Origin: an uncultured Prevotella sp.
GTDB taxonomy: Bacteria > Bacteroidota > Bacteroidia > Bacteroidales > Bacteroidaceae
Direction: 5' to 3'
Length of the DNA: 64,000 nucleotides
NCBI GenBank assembly: GCA_900540885.1
Contig: UQHJ01000003.1
Span: 1-64,000 of the forward strand
Under the pieces are notes generated by a model. That model searched no databases. It was not told where the DNA came from and saw nothing but the letters and a program-made list of their open reading frames with translations. Position 1 is the first letter of the stretch. Each line of letters starts with the position of its first letter. This document shows, piece after piece, positions 36,154-44,033 of the stretch. The translations under genes and the position numbers were made by a program.

Positions 36154-37284
36154 TTATTGAGCTACAACAACGACTACGCGGTTGTCATCATTATTAGCGA
36201 AAGGCTGAACGGTGTCGCCCTTATAGTCTACTACAAGGTTTTGATCCTTAATGCCATATTCCTGCTTAAGGATAGTAGCCACCGTGTTGGCACGTGACTT
36301 TGACACTGCAAGGTTTATCTCTGGAGAGCCAGTACCAGCATCAGCATACCCCGTTACGTGTACTTTGGTATTAGGATATTGCTTTACGTAGTCGGCAATG
36401 CCCTTCAGTCGCTTATCCACATTCTTGGCATTGGTCTTACCCAAGTCAAAGAAGATGTTGACGGGCTGACAAACGGCTTGCTTCTCAGCAGCGCGTTTTT
36501 CGGCAGCTGCACGCTCTGCAGCAGCGCGCTCTGCAGCAGCACGTTCGGCAGCGGCTTTGGCAGCAGCCTCGCGTTGTGCTTTCTCGCGTGCAGCAGCTTC
36601 GGCAGCATTGGCATTCAAGGCGTTTTGCGCATTGTAATAGTCCTGCATAACCGAAGAACTATTGGCGTCAGCCTTGTAATTATTCTTTCCTGTGAAGCAA
36701 TACTTCACACCGATCATCGTCTGCACTTGCCACTGCTTTGTGGCTTGTGGCACATTGTTACGTTTTACACCCAAGGCTTCGACATAAAAGCCCCATGACT
36801 GATTGATGCGTGCTTCAAGTTGGCCACCTGCTCGCACGTTGTAGGGGAAGCTTGTCGTTCGCGACTCTGTAGGCAACGTTCCAAGACCTACACCGCCAAT
36901 GCCATAAAGGTGGAGCAAATGGGGACGAGCGCCATAGAAGAAATTGGTGATATCAATTAAACCATCAATGTTAGTATATAAGTAAGTTTTCTTGGTCTTC
37001 TCACCATCAACGAGCAACTTCTCAGCACCAACGTCGAATGTAGCACGAAGGCCTACATAGGGGCAAAACATGCCACCGATGCCTACCTGGCCTAATGGGA
37101 TAAATCGGTTGCGGCCTGTAGGCAGTGGATTCTCAATTGTCCACAATCCTCCACCCGCTGCGCTCAGAAAGCCGTAGGGGTAAGTATCCTTTAATCGTTT
37201 ATCTTGCTGTGCCTGTACTGGCATAGCCATAAAGCATGCCGCTAAAGCGATCATTCCTTTACCTATTAACTTATTAACTTTCAT
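36154..37284 (-). CDS. OmpA family outer-membrane protein
   Basis: A 376-residue protein when started at 37284 (MKVNKLIGKGM), which gives a normal signal peptide cut after VQA; the ATG at 37314 would add ten residues before it. The N-terminal domain (about 30-200) looks like an eight-stranded beta-barrel. A long Ala/Glu/Arg helix (about 215-260; REKAQREAAAKAAAERAAAE) follows, then a C-terminal OmpA domain (about 265-375; VNIFFDLGKTNAKNVDKRLKGIADYVKQYP ... GYADAGTGSPEINLAVSKSRANTV) that should bind peptidoglycan. It is upstream of the CHASE2, FecR-like and CHAT genes and may be the outer-membrane part of an envelope-sensing set. Confidence 0.9.
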   Translation of the reverse strand: MKVNKLIGKGMIALAACFMAMPVQAQQDKRLKDTYPYGFLSAAGGGLWTIENPLPTGRNRFIPLGQVGIGGMFCPYVGLRATFDVGAEKLLVDGEKTKKTYLYTNIDGLIDITNFFYGARPHLLHLYGIGGVGLGTLPTESRTTSFPYNVRAGGQLEARINQSWGFYVEALGVKRNNVPQATKQWQVQTMIGVKYCFTGKNNYKADANSSSVMQDYYNAQNALNANAAEAAAREKAQREAAAKAAAERAAAERAAAERAAAEKRAAEKQAVCQPVNIFFDLGKTNAKNVDKRLKGIADYVKQYPNTKVHVTGYADAGTGSPEINLAVSKSRANTVATILKQEYGIKDQNLVVDYKGDTVQPFANNDDNRVVVVVAQ

Positions 37285-37507
37285 ATTTAGCGTGTTTTTA
37301 TAGTTTACAAACATTTGCGTAATTTATGCTTTAATTTGCAAGATATATAGTTTTTTATTAGGATTCAAGTTTTGTATGACAAAATTAGAGTTCTGCGGCT
37401 AATTGTATGGCTTTAAATCATTAAAAATAATTAGGGACCCCCGATTTATCATATAGGGTTGTGTAGAGCAAAAAGCAGCTTTGGAGGATAAACTGCAATT
37501 TATCAAC

Positions 37508-37543
37508 AAAAAAGGCTTACACAAGAGTTACCAAGTGTAAGCC
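37508..37543 (-). terminator. Intrinsic terminator of the secreted protein gene at 37581
   Basis: On the minus strand a 9-bp stem (ggcttacac / gtgtaagcc) is followed by six T residues. Confidence 0.82.
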
Positions 37544-37580
37544 TAAAAACAATTGTATAATGGAAATTTGGAATAAATGA

Positions 37581-38588
37581 TTACTTAATCACCTTTTTGC
37601 CATTAACGATGTTGATGCCCTTAACCAACTTGTTGAGTTTGCGGCCATCGATGCTGTAGATAGTCTGCTTAGCAGTAGGAGCTACAGTGATATTGTTAAT
37701 GCCAGTAGTAATACCATTGAGAGAGTAGAGGTAAGCCTTGCCAGCAGCAGTCTCAGCAGTACCGTTGTAGTTCATTAACTTACCACAAATGATAACTTCG
37801 TCACCCAACTTGATGTTGGTCTTAGACTCGTCGTCATACTTCTCGTTGCCAAGATAGAGGGCACGGAATACGTAGAATTCGTTTTTAGCAGTACCATCTT
37901 CTGAAATATAGAAGGTTGCATTGCCAAATTGTGTGCCATATACATTTTTCGCATCAAGTGTAGAGATGATGCCCTTAACGTAAACGTCCTTTTCTGTCAT
38001 AGCGCCTGACTTAAGATTAGAAGCTATTTCTAGGGCAGCAATGGCATTGTAAGGGTTAGCTAAAGTACCATCACCTGTTGCTTTGGGTTCGTCAGGAGCG
38101 TCAAGTGCTTTGTCGGTAAGTGTTACGACAAGTTTGTTGATTTGAACTTGTGCTGTAGCAGTGTAAGTTACGGCTTGTGTGAAACCAGTCCAAGTAGTAC
38201 CTAATGTGCTAAATTCACCTTCAGAGGGAGTAAATACGGTATATTTAGAACCTTTGGTAATTTCAACAATACCAACTTTCATACCTTCAGGAGCAGTGAT
38301 GGTGATAGAATTGCCTGTGTAAACACGCAATTGACCTTTACCGCCTACGTTCCACATACGTGAAGGAGTTGCTTTTTCATCAGTAGAATTGGTGAAAGAG
38401 ATGGTTACACCGTCTTGTACGATAGGAGCAGAAATGTCACCAGCATCTTTAGAAGGTGAGGTTTTGCCCGAACCTAAGGGAAGATTCCAAGGGTTGGCTG
38501 TAAAGTCAAATACAACTTCTTTTGTCTCAGCATTTGCACTAAATGTAACTGCTAACAAAGCGAATAATGAAAGTAAAATCTTCTTCAT
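37581..38588 (-). CDS. Secreted protein with a beta-sandwich and an OB-fold-like domain
   Basis: A 335-residue exported protein of unknown function. Signal peptide 1-20 (TFSANA). A beta-sandwich at about 25-160 (EVVFDFTANPWNLPLG, VQINKLVVTL) is followed by an OB-like domain at about 175-290 (NPYNAIAALEIASNL, VYVKGIISTLDAKNVYGTQFGNATFYIS, IKLGDEVIICGKLMNYNG). The end (IYSIDGRKLNKLVKGINIVNGKKVIK) is the short C-terminal beta motif also seen at the end of the 2200-residue protein. It stands alone with its own promoter and terminator. Surface display is likely; the ligand is unknown. Confidence 0.75.
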   Translation of the reverse strand: MKKILLSLFALLAVTFSANAETKEVVFDFTANPWNLPLGSGKTSPSKDAGDISAPIVQDGVTISFTNSTDEKATPSRMWNVGGKGQLRVYTGNSITITAPEGMKVGIVEITKGSKYTVFTPSEGEFSTLGTTWTGFTQAVTYTATAQVQINKLVVTLTDKALDAPDEPKATGDGTLANPYNAIAALEIASNLKSGAMTEKDVYVKGIISTLDAKNVYGTQFGNATFYISEDGTAKNEFYVFRALYLGNEKYDDESKTNIKLGDEVIICGKLMNYNGTAETAAGKAYLYSLNGITTGINNITVAPTAKQTIYSIDGRKLNKLVKGINIVNGKKVIK

Positions 38589-38641
38589 ACGCGTTTTTTA
38601 AGTTTTTGGGTTAATTGAATAGAGTTTTTCTATTCTGAGAG

Positions 38642-38673
38642 CAAAGTTATTGAATTAAAGATTGATTTGCAAA
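38642..38673 (-). promoter_or_regulatory. Promoter of the secreted protein gene at 37581
   Basis: On the minus strand TAACTTTG (plus 38642-38649) and TTTG (plus 38670-38673) are 20 bp apart, and the start codon is about 54 nt downstream. Confidence 0.75.
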
Positions 38674-38784
38674 GTTTTCGGCATTAAGTTTTCGTGAAAG
38701 CGTAAAAGCTAACAATAAAAGTGGATTTTGTGTTAATGTACGTTTGACACCTCTCGGTAAAAAGGCCAAAATAAAGGGTTTAAT

Positions 38785-38815
38785 TTTGCCTATTCAAAAT
38801 AAAGGACTACTTTTG
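38785..38815 (+). promoter_or_regulatory. greA promoter
   Basis: TTTG at 38785-38788 and TACTTTTG at 38808-38815 are 19 bp apart. The leader to the greA start is about 148 nt. The rest of the 375-bp gap between the divergent genes holds only these two promoters. Confidence 0.75.
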
Positions 38816-38963
38816 CACTTGGAAATAGTTATTAAGGTGAAGTTGAAAGGATTCCGACGCACAAAAAATGGTGCTGGAGTTCTTTCGGTTTTTTTTTGAC
38901 TTTAATTTAACTAACCTCAACATTGAAAATATAAACAAAAATAATACTATAAGCAATTTTATT

Positions 38964-39428
38964 ATGGCTTACATGACACAAGAGGGCTACGACAAAATGG
39001 TAGCCCAACTCCGTCACATGGAATCAATTGAGCGTCCTGCTGCTTCAGCTGCTATCGCTGAGGCTGCTGACAAGGGTGACCTCTCTGAAAATAGTGAATA
39101 CGATGCTGCGAAAGAGAATCAGTCAAAGCTCGAAGGCCGCATCGCAGCTCTTAAGAAGGCTATTGCAGAGGCTAAAATCATTGACAAATCAAAGATTAAG
39201 GCTGACACCGTACAAATTCTTACCACGGTCGAGATGAAGAACGTGAAGAATGGTATGGTGATGAAATACACGATTGTTAGTGAAAGTGAAGCTAACTTGC
39301 GTGAAGGAAAGATTTCAAGCACGACTCCTATTGCACAAGGCTTACTTGGTAAGAAGGTGGGCGATGTAGTAGAAGTAAAGATTCCTCAAGGAACAATTCA
39401 CCTTGAGATCTTAAACATTTCGATTTAA
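38964..39428 (+). CDS. greA: Transcription elongation factor GreA
   Basis: A 154-residue factor that enters the RNA polymerase secondary channel and stimulates cleavage of backtracked RNA. The N-terminal coiled coil carries the tip residues in GDLSENSEYDAAKENQ (Asp and Glu needed for cleavage) at about 36-51; the C-terminal FKBP-like domain ends LEILNISI. The start at 38964 (MAYMTQEGYDK) matches the family length; an ATG at 38868 would add a Phe/Asn-rich leader. It is followed by the HIT gene, with an inverted repeat between them. Confidence 0.97.
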   Translation: MAYMTQEGYDKMVAQLRHMESIERPAASAAIAEAADKGDLSENSEYDAAKENQSKLEGRIAALKKAIAEAKIIDKSKIKADTVQILTTVEMKNVKNGMVMKYTIVSESEANLREGKISSTTPIAQGLLGKKVGDVVEVKIPQGTIHLEILNISI

Positions 39429-39435
39429 AAAAGTG

Positions 39436-39534
39436 CGAATGTGCGCCTACGTAACGCGTGCTTTCCAGTACGCGAACGATGATTTTGTTACCGCGTGCTG
39501 GAAAGCGCGCGTTATGTTTAGGCGTACATGAGCA
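39436..39534. repeat. Inverted repeat between greA and the HIT gene
   Basis: gcctacgtaacgcgtgcttt on the left is matched by gcgtgctggaaagcgcgcgttatgtttaggcg on the right. A related sequence (gaaagcacgcgttacgtagg) lies inside repeat B1 at about 11764-11784, so the core may be dispersed. Confidence 0.7.
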
Positions 39535-39560
39535 TATTAACACATTAATACATTGGTACC

Positions 39561-39956
39561 ATGACAATCTTTAGTAAAATTATTGCGGGTGAGATTCCCT
39601 CATACAAGTGTGCTGAGAACGATAAGTTCTATGCATTCCTTGATATCAACCCTGTAGCTCAAGGTCACACCTTAGTTGTGCCTAAGCATGAAGTGGACTA
39701 TATTTTCGACCTCTCTGACGACGAATTGGCCGAAATGATTGTCTTTGCTAAGAAAGTGGCTTTAGCCATTCAGACGGCTAATCCTTGTCGCAAGGTTGGT
39801 ATGGCTGTGTTGGGATTGGAAGTTAACCACGCTCACATTCACCTTATTCCGTTGCAAAGCGAGGGTGACATGGATTTTCGTAAACCGAAACTCCAACTTT
39901 CTGCCGAAACGATGAAGGAAACGGCGGAGAACATTCTTAAGGCTTACGAGAAGTAA
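39561..39956 (+). CDS. HIT family protein (HINT-like nucleotide hydrolase)
   Basis: A 131-residue protein of the histidine-triad superfamily that hydrolyses nucleoside phosphoramidates or similar AMP conjugates. The triad is NHAHIHLIPL with H90, H92 and H94; the N-terminal part (FSKIIAGEIPSYKCAEND, AFLDINPVAQGHTLVVPK) is the conserved substrate pocket. It follows greA on the same strand and ends at a long inverted repeat shared with the convergent GH20 gene. The physiological substrate is not known from sequence. Confidence 0.95.
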   Translation: MTIFSKIIAGEIPSYKCAENDKFYAFLDINPVAQGHTLVVPKHEVDYIFDLSDDELAEMIVFAKKVALAIQTANPCRKVGMAVLGLEVNHAHIHLIPLQSEGDMDFRKPKLQLSAETMKETAENILKAYEK

Positions 39957-39962
39957 TAATTT

Positions 39963-40178
39963 GAAGCTTAACATGAATATTAACGAAAAAAAATTAATGA
40001 AATAATTAATGGATAATTGATGATAATTAATGTTTAAAACAACGCGCGAAGTGCGCCTAAACTTTAACGCTAACTATTTATGTTATGCGCTTCGCGCTTT
40101 GTTTTGAACATTAATTATCATCAATTATCCATTAATTATTTCATTATTTTTTTTCGTTAATATTCATGTTAAGCTTTC
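39963..40178. repeat. Long inverted repeat, family E (copy E1)
   Basis: Outer arms of about 75 bp (gcttaacatgaatattaacg and complement) and an inner stem (cgcgcgaagtgcgcc against gcgcttcgcgctttg) fill the gap between convergent genes. The copy at 55351-55546 has the same core and the same placement between convergent genes. Confidence 0.85.
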
Positions 40179-40220
40179 AAATTGTAGCTTATCTGTTAGT
40201 TGAAAGCTTTATAAAAGGTT

Positions 40221-42539
40221 CTATTCAACGTTTAATTCGTCAACGAATACAAAACCAGGGTAGCCCTTGCCTGGGTGCCAGGCGGGAATATGGTGTTCGG
40301 ATAGCACCATTACCTTAACGTAACGAATAGGAGAAGTCGTGGTGAGCGTGACGGTGTGACGATTGATTTGGTTGGGATCCGTCTCCTTCATTTCGGGAAA
40401 GGCTTGTTGGCCGAGCGTGGTGTAATGGATGCCGTCGGCGGACCCTTCAACGAGTATTTGGCGTGCATCAAATAACCAATAGCCTTTTTCTACGCACGTG
40501 CTGAGCGAGAGTTGACGAAGTTCTTGGGGAGTTCCTAAGTCGATGACGGCCTCAAGGTCGTTGCCACAGAAACCAATCCAACGGCCAGAGGCATAGTTGG
40601 TGTCGCCAGCCGTCAATCCGTCAACTAATAAGGTCGGGCCTCCATACACCTGTTGTGGGTGAGGCTTTTGTAAGAGGCGAATGGGACAGGCCGTAGCCTT
40701 ATTAAAGTGGAACGTTTCGCTCACCTCGGGCGTTGTGCCCCACGAACGAAAAGCAGCAGCTCGCAGTGTGCAGGGCTGCTTTATTTGTATTGGTTCGCTA
40801 TAGAGGGGAGATGAAAGGGTGGGCGCTGTTCCGTCAAGCGTATAGTGAATAGGGGCATTGTCTATTGTAGAGAGCGTAGCTACGATACTGCGACTTGTGG
40901 TGTCTGTGGCTAACGTTAGCGTTGGGTTGTACACCACGCGAGCGTAATTATAGCCTACTTCATCGTACACTTTGACTAATTGCTGCAAACGCTTGATGAA
41001 AGCATTGTAGTCCTTTTGTTCGGGACTGCACCATTGCACTTCGCTCAATGCGGCCATACGAGGCAATTCCATATATTCCACTTGGCGAAAAGACGGAATG
41101 TATTCAGTCCATAAGTTGGCCTGCACGCCTATAATATATGGCTGCTCATCGGCCTTGAGTTGGCGCGGCATAGGTTCGTAGCTATACACGTGTTGCAAAG
41201 GCAGGTAGCCACCAATGGCTTCAGGTTCGTGCGCTTTGTCGGCACTCTGATAGTAGTCAAAGTAAAGGTAAGTATTGGGCGTCATAATCACCTTGTGATG
41301 TTGGCGTGCAGCCTCCATGCCTCCACCTTCGCCTCGCCATGACATGACGGTAGCGTTAGGAGCCAATCCGCCTTCGAGCGTCTCGTCCCAACCAATCATT
41401 TGACGGCCTAATTGATTAAGATGTTGCTCGGCATGCTTAATGAAGTAGCTTTGCAGACGCTCTTCGGCAGTGTGGCGTCCGTCAGCCTGTAAGTGTTGTG
41501 CTGCAATCAGCGCTTGACACTTGGCACAGCGTTTCCACTCCTTCTTTGGGCATTCGTCACCCCCTACGTGAATGTATTCAGAGGGGAAGAGTCGTACCAC
41601 TTCATCGAGTACATCGTCGATGAATTGGTAAGTTTTGGGATTTCCAGCACAGAGTACGCTATCCGTTACGCCCCATTCTTGCCACACCTTGTAAGGCCCG
41701 CCAGTGCAGCCGAGTTCGGGATAGGCAGCTAAGGCAGCTTGCATGTGGCCGGGCATGTCGATTTCGGGAATGATCGTAATGTAGCGATCAGCAGCGTACT
41801 TAATGATGTCTTTAATCTGTTGTTGTGTATAATAACCTCCATAGCGCTTGCCGTCGTAACGGCCTGAATTGTGACCAATGGTCGTTTGTTCGCGCCAACT
41901 GCCGATTTTGGTGAGTAAGGGGTACTTCTTTATTTCGATGCGCCAACCTTGATCGTCGGTCAAGTGCCAATGAAAGCGGTTGATATTGTGAAGGGCCAAC
42001 ATATCAATGAAGCGGTAGATAGAGTCGGCCGTAGTGAAGTGGCGCGCTACGTCGAGGTGAGCGCCACGATAACTGAAGCGTGGGTAGTCTTCTACCTCAA
42101 CGCTGGGCAGGTTGACTTGTTGCACCCTCCCCACGGGCAATGCCTTGCGCAGCGTTTGTATGCCATAGAAGCAACCAGCGTCTGAGGCACCGTCGATGAA
42201 AACGCCCATTTTCGTTACCTTTAGCTGATAAGCCTCTGTATGGTTACTTGTTAAATTTTGACGCAGCGTAATGCTATTGTCATTAGCCTTCGTAACGACT
42301 TTTAATTGCAGCCCCGTGCTTTGCTGAATATATTGTGCCAAGAGTATAGCATTTTGATGCAACGCTTTATTGCCTTTGGGATAGGCAATTGTGGTTTGAC
42401 TATTTAAGATAAAGTCACCCGCATTAGCATATTGAATGCTCTTAGGTAGTGGAACTACATTATAATGGGCCGTTTGTGCCCAGCCTATGAATACATTAAA
42501 AAGGCTGAATAATGCGATGAAAACGCTCTTTTTTATCAT
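40221..42539 (-). CDS. GH20 beta-N-acetylhexosaminidase
   Basis: A 772-residue exported glycosidase that removes terminal beta-linked GlcNAc or GalNAc using the substrate acetamido group. Signal peptide 1-21. The GH20b domain is at about 25-150 and the catalytic barrel at about 153-500, with the Asp-Glu pair D328-E329 in HVGGDECPKKEW. A chitobiase C-terminal-like beta domain (about 545-610) and a discoidin-like F5/8 domain (about 640-770) follow. It is the last gene of a minus-strand set with an epimerase, a symporter and a neuraminate lyase, fitting host mucin glycan use. Confidence 0.95.
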   Translation of the reverse strand: MIKKSVFIALFSLFNVFIGWAQTAHYNVVPLPKSIQYANAGDFILNSQTTIAYPKGNKALHQNAILLAQYIQQSTGLQLKVVTKANDNSITLRQNLTSNHTEAYQLKVTKMGVFIDGASDAGCFYGIQTLRKALPVGRVQQVNLPSVEVEDYPRFSYRGAHLDVARHFTTADSIYRFIDMLALHNINRFHWHLTDDQGWRIEIKKYPLLTKIGSWREQTTIGHNSGRYDGKRYGGYYTQQQIKDIIKYAADRYITIIPEIDMPGHMQAALAAYPELGCTGGPYKVWQEWGVTDSVLCAGNPKTYQFIDDVLDEVVRLFPSEYIHVGGDECPKKEWKRCAKCQALIAAQHLQADGRHTAEERLQSYFIKHAEQHLNQLGRQMIGWDETLEGGLAPNATVMSWRGEGGGMEAARQHHKVIMTPNTYLYFDYYQSADKAHEPEAIGGYLPLQHVYSYEPMPRQLKADEQPYIIGVQANLWTEYIPSFRQVEYMELPRMAALSEVQWCSPEQKDYNAFIKRLQQLVKVYDEVGYNYARVVYNPTLTLATDTTSRSIVATLSTIDNAPIHYTLDGTAPTLSSPLYSEPIQIKQPCTLRAAAFRSWGTTPEVSETFHFNKATACPIRLLQKPHPQQVYGGPTLLVDGLTAGDTNYASGRWIGFCGNDLEAVIDLGTPQELRQLSLSTCVEKGYWLFDARQILVEGSADGIHYTTLGQQAFPEMKETDPNQINRHTVTLTTTSPIRYVKVMVLSEHHIPAWHPGKGYPGFVFVDELNVE

Positions 42540-42586
42540 TTTTGTTTAGTAGTGTTTAGGTTATTTCTAATAATAACTAATTTTAC

Positions 42587-42646
42587 GTTTTAAGGTTATA
42601 AGATTATAAAGTTACATCACGTTGATAATCTCATAACCTTAAAACA
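42587..42646. repeat. Inverted repeat (family D) between GH20 and epimerase genes
   Basis: gttttaaggttataagatta pairs with ataatctcataaccttaaaac around a loop of about 18 nt. A single copy of the same words (gattataaggttac) is at the outer end of repeat G. Confidence 0.75.
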
Positions 42647-42657
42647 AAAAATCTATC

Positions 42658-43818
42658 TTACATATCCTTTAGCATTTGCCAGCACTGGAAGAGGCCGCGG
42701 GGTACGTGGAAGCAGCCTTTCCACTTACCGCCCTTTAGGGGGAGCAGGACTTCACCTTGGCGATTGAGGTAGCCGTACCATTCGGGATAGTCGGGGTCGG
42801 TAAAGTGTGTCCACACGTAGTTGTGTACACGTTCGAACCATTCTAAGCACTTCTTGTTGCCCGTGAGTTTATAGCCTTTGAGCATAGTAATAAGCGTCTC
42901 AATATGTACCCACCAGAGCTTTTGATCCCATTCCAATTGTTGACAGGGGTGTCCAAGGCGATCCATAAAGTAGAAAATGCCACCGTACTTTTTATCCCAA
43001 CCATATTCAGCCTCGTTGAGAGCTATTTGAACGGCTTTCTCTATTAAGTCTTTACGACCTAAGCGTTGTCCTAAGTCCATAATAAACCACATGGCTTCAA
43101 TAGCGTGACCTGGGTTGAGCTGACGACCTTCAAAGCAGTCGACGAGTTCGCCGTCCGTACTCAGATTTTCAACAATGAGTCCTAATTCAGGACGATAGAA
43201 TACGTCCATTACTTCGTGAATGCATGTATCAATCGTGCGCTGCATGAAGTCGGCATCGAGTAAAGGCTCAATCTCCAGCGCTACGTTACACAATATCATG
43301 GGTAAGGCAAAACTCTTGAGCGAGCGCGCTCCAGGAGCGGCCTTGTTCCACTTGCCTTTGGGATTATCTACCTTAGAGAGTACGACGTCGAAGGTGCGTT
43401 TGGCGATGTCGGCATACTCCTTATTGCCTGTGGCAATGCTCAATTGTCCGAAGGCAATCACGGCAAAGGTGTAGGAGAATATGTTATAGGGCTCTACCAA
43501 AGGGTGTCCTTCGCGGTCGAGCGAGAAGTACCAGTTCAACTGTCCGTCGTGGCCATACTTCTTTAAGAACTCAGCACCTAGAATGGCGCAATCGAGCCAT
43601 TCTTGTCGTTTCTCCACTTTATTGTAGAGAGTGGCAAACATCCACACTTCGCGGCCTTGCAGCCAGATAAACTTGTCGGTGTCGTACACCTCGCCTTTGC
43701 GGTCGAGGCAGGTAAAGTAGCCCCCGTATGCTGTGTCTTGTGAGTGGTTGAGCCAAAATGGTATTACTTTGTCGAGCAACTCTGTTTTATATTGCTCCGC
43801 TAATTGTTTAAAGTCCAT
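42658..43818 (-). CDS. AGE family epimerase/isomerase (probable N-acylglucosamine 2-epimerase)
   Basis: A 386-residue (alpha/alpha)6-barrel enzyme. It would interconvert ManNAc and GlcNAc, the step after neuraminate lyase in sialic acid use. Family segments are clear: GGYFTCLDRKGEVYD at about 32-46, NPGHAIEAMWFIMDL at about 240-254, WWVHIETLITMLKGYKLTG at about 320-338. It sits between the symporter and GH20 genes. The family also contains cellobiose 2-epimerases and sugar isomerases; the neighbouring neuraminate lyase makes the ManNAc role the best choice. Confidence 0.88.
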   Translation of the reverse strand: MDFKQLAEQYKTELLDKVIPFWLNHSQDTAYGGYFTCLDRKGEVYDTDKFIWLQGREVWMFATLYNKVEKRQEWLDCAILGAEFLKKYGHDGQLNWYFSLDREGHPLVEPYNIFSYTFAVIAFGQLSIATGNKEYADIAKRTFDVVLSKVDNPKGKWNKAAPGARSLKSFALPMILCNVALEIEPLLDADFMQRTIDTCIHEVMDVFYRPELGLIVENLSTDGELVDCFEGRQLNPGHAIEAMWFIMDLGQRLGRKDLIEKAVQIALNEAEYGWDKKYGGIFYFMDRLGHPCQQLEWDQKLWWVHIETLITMLKGYKLTGNKKCLEWFERVHNYVWTHFTDPDYPEWYGYLNRQGEVLLPLKGGKWKGCFHVPRGLFQCWQMLKDM

Positions 43819-43827
43819 AATATGGGA

Positions 43828-44033
43828 GTTTAATGGGTTTAATGAGTTTAATGGGTTTAATGAGTTTAATGGGGTTAATGAGTTTAATGGGTTTAGTGAG
43901 TTTAATGAGTTTAATGAGTTTAGTGAGTTTAATGAGTTTAATGGGTTTAATGGTTTTAATGGGTTTAATGAGTTTAATTAGGTAAACTTATTAAACTCAC
44001 TAAACTTATTAAACTCACTAAACTTATTAAACT
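43828..44033. repeat. Intergenic inverted repeat, family B (copy B3)
   Basis: At least ten tandem words of the type gggtttaatgagtttaatg form the left arm, and taaactcactaaacttatta words the right arm. The right arm runs into the stop codon of the symporter gene. The open frame across it (Asn-Glu-Phe repeats) is an artefact. Confidence 0.88.

Noticed and set aside
43733..43981. Open frame with Asn-Gly-Phe-Asn-Glu-Phe repeats
   Set aside because: It is the translation of the family B tandem repeat and the end of the epimerase gene's opposite strand.
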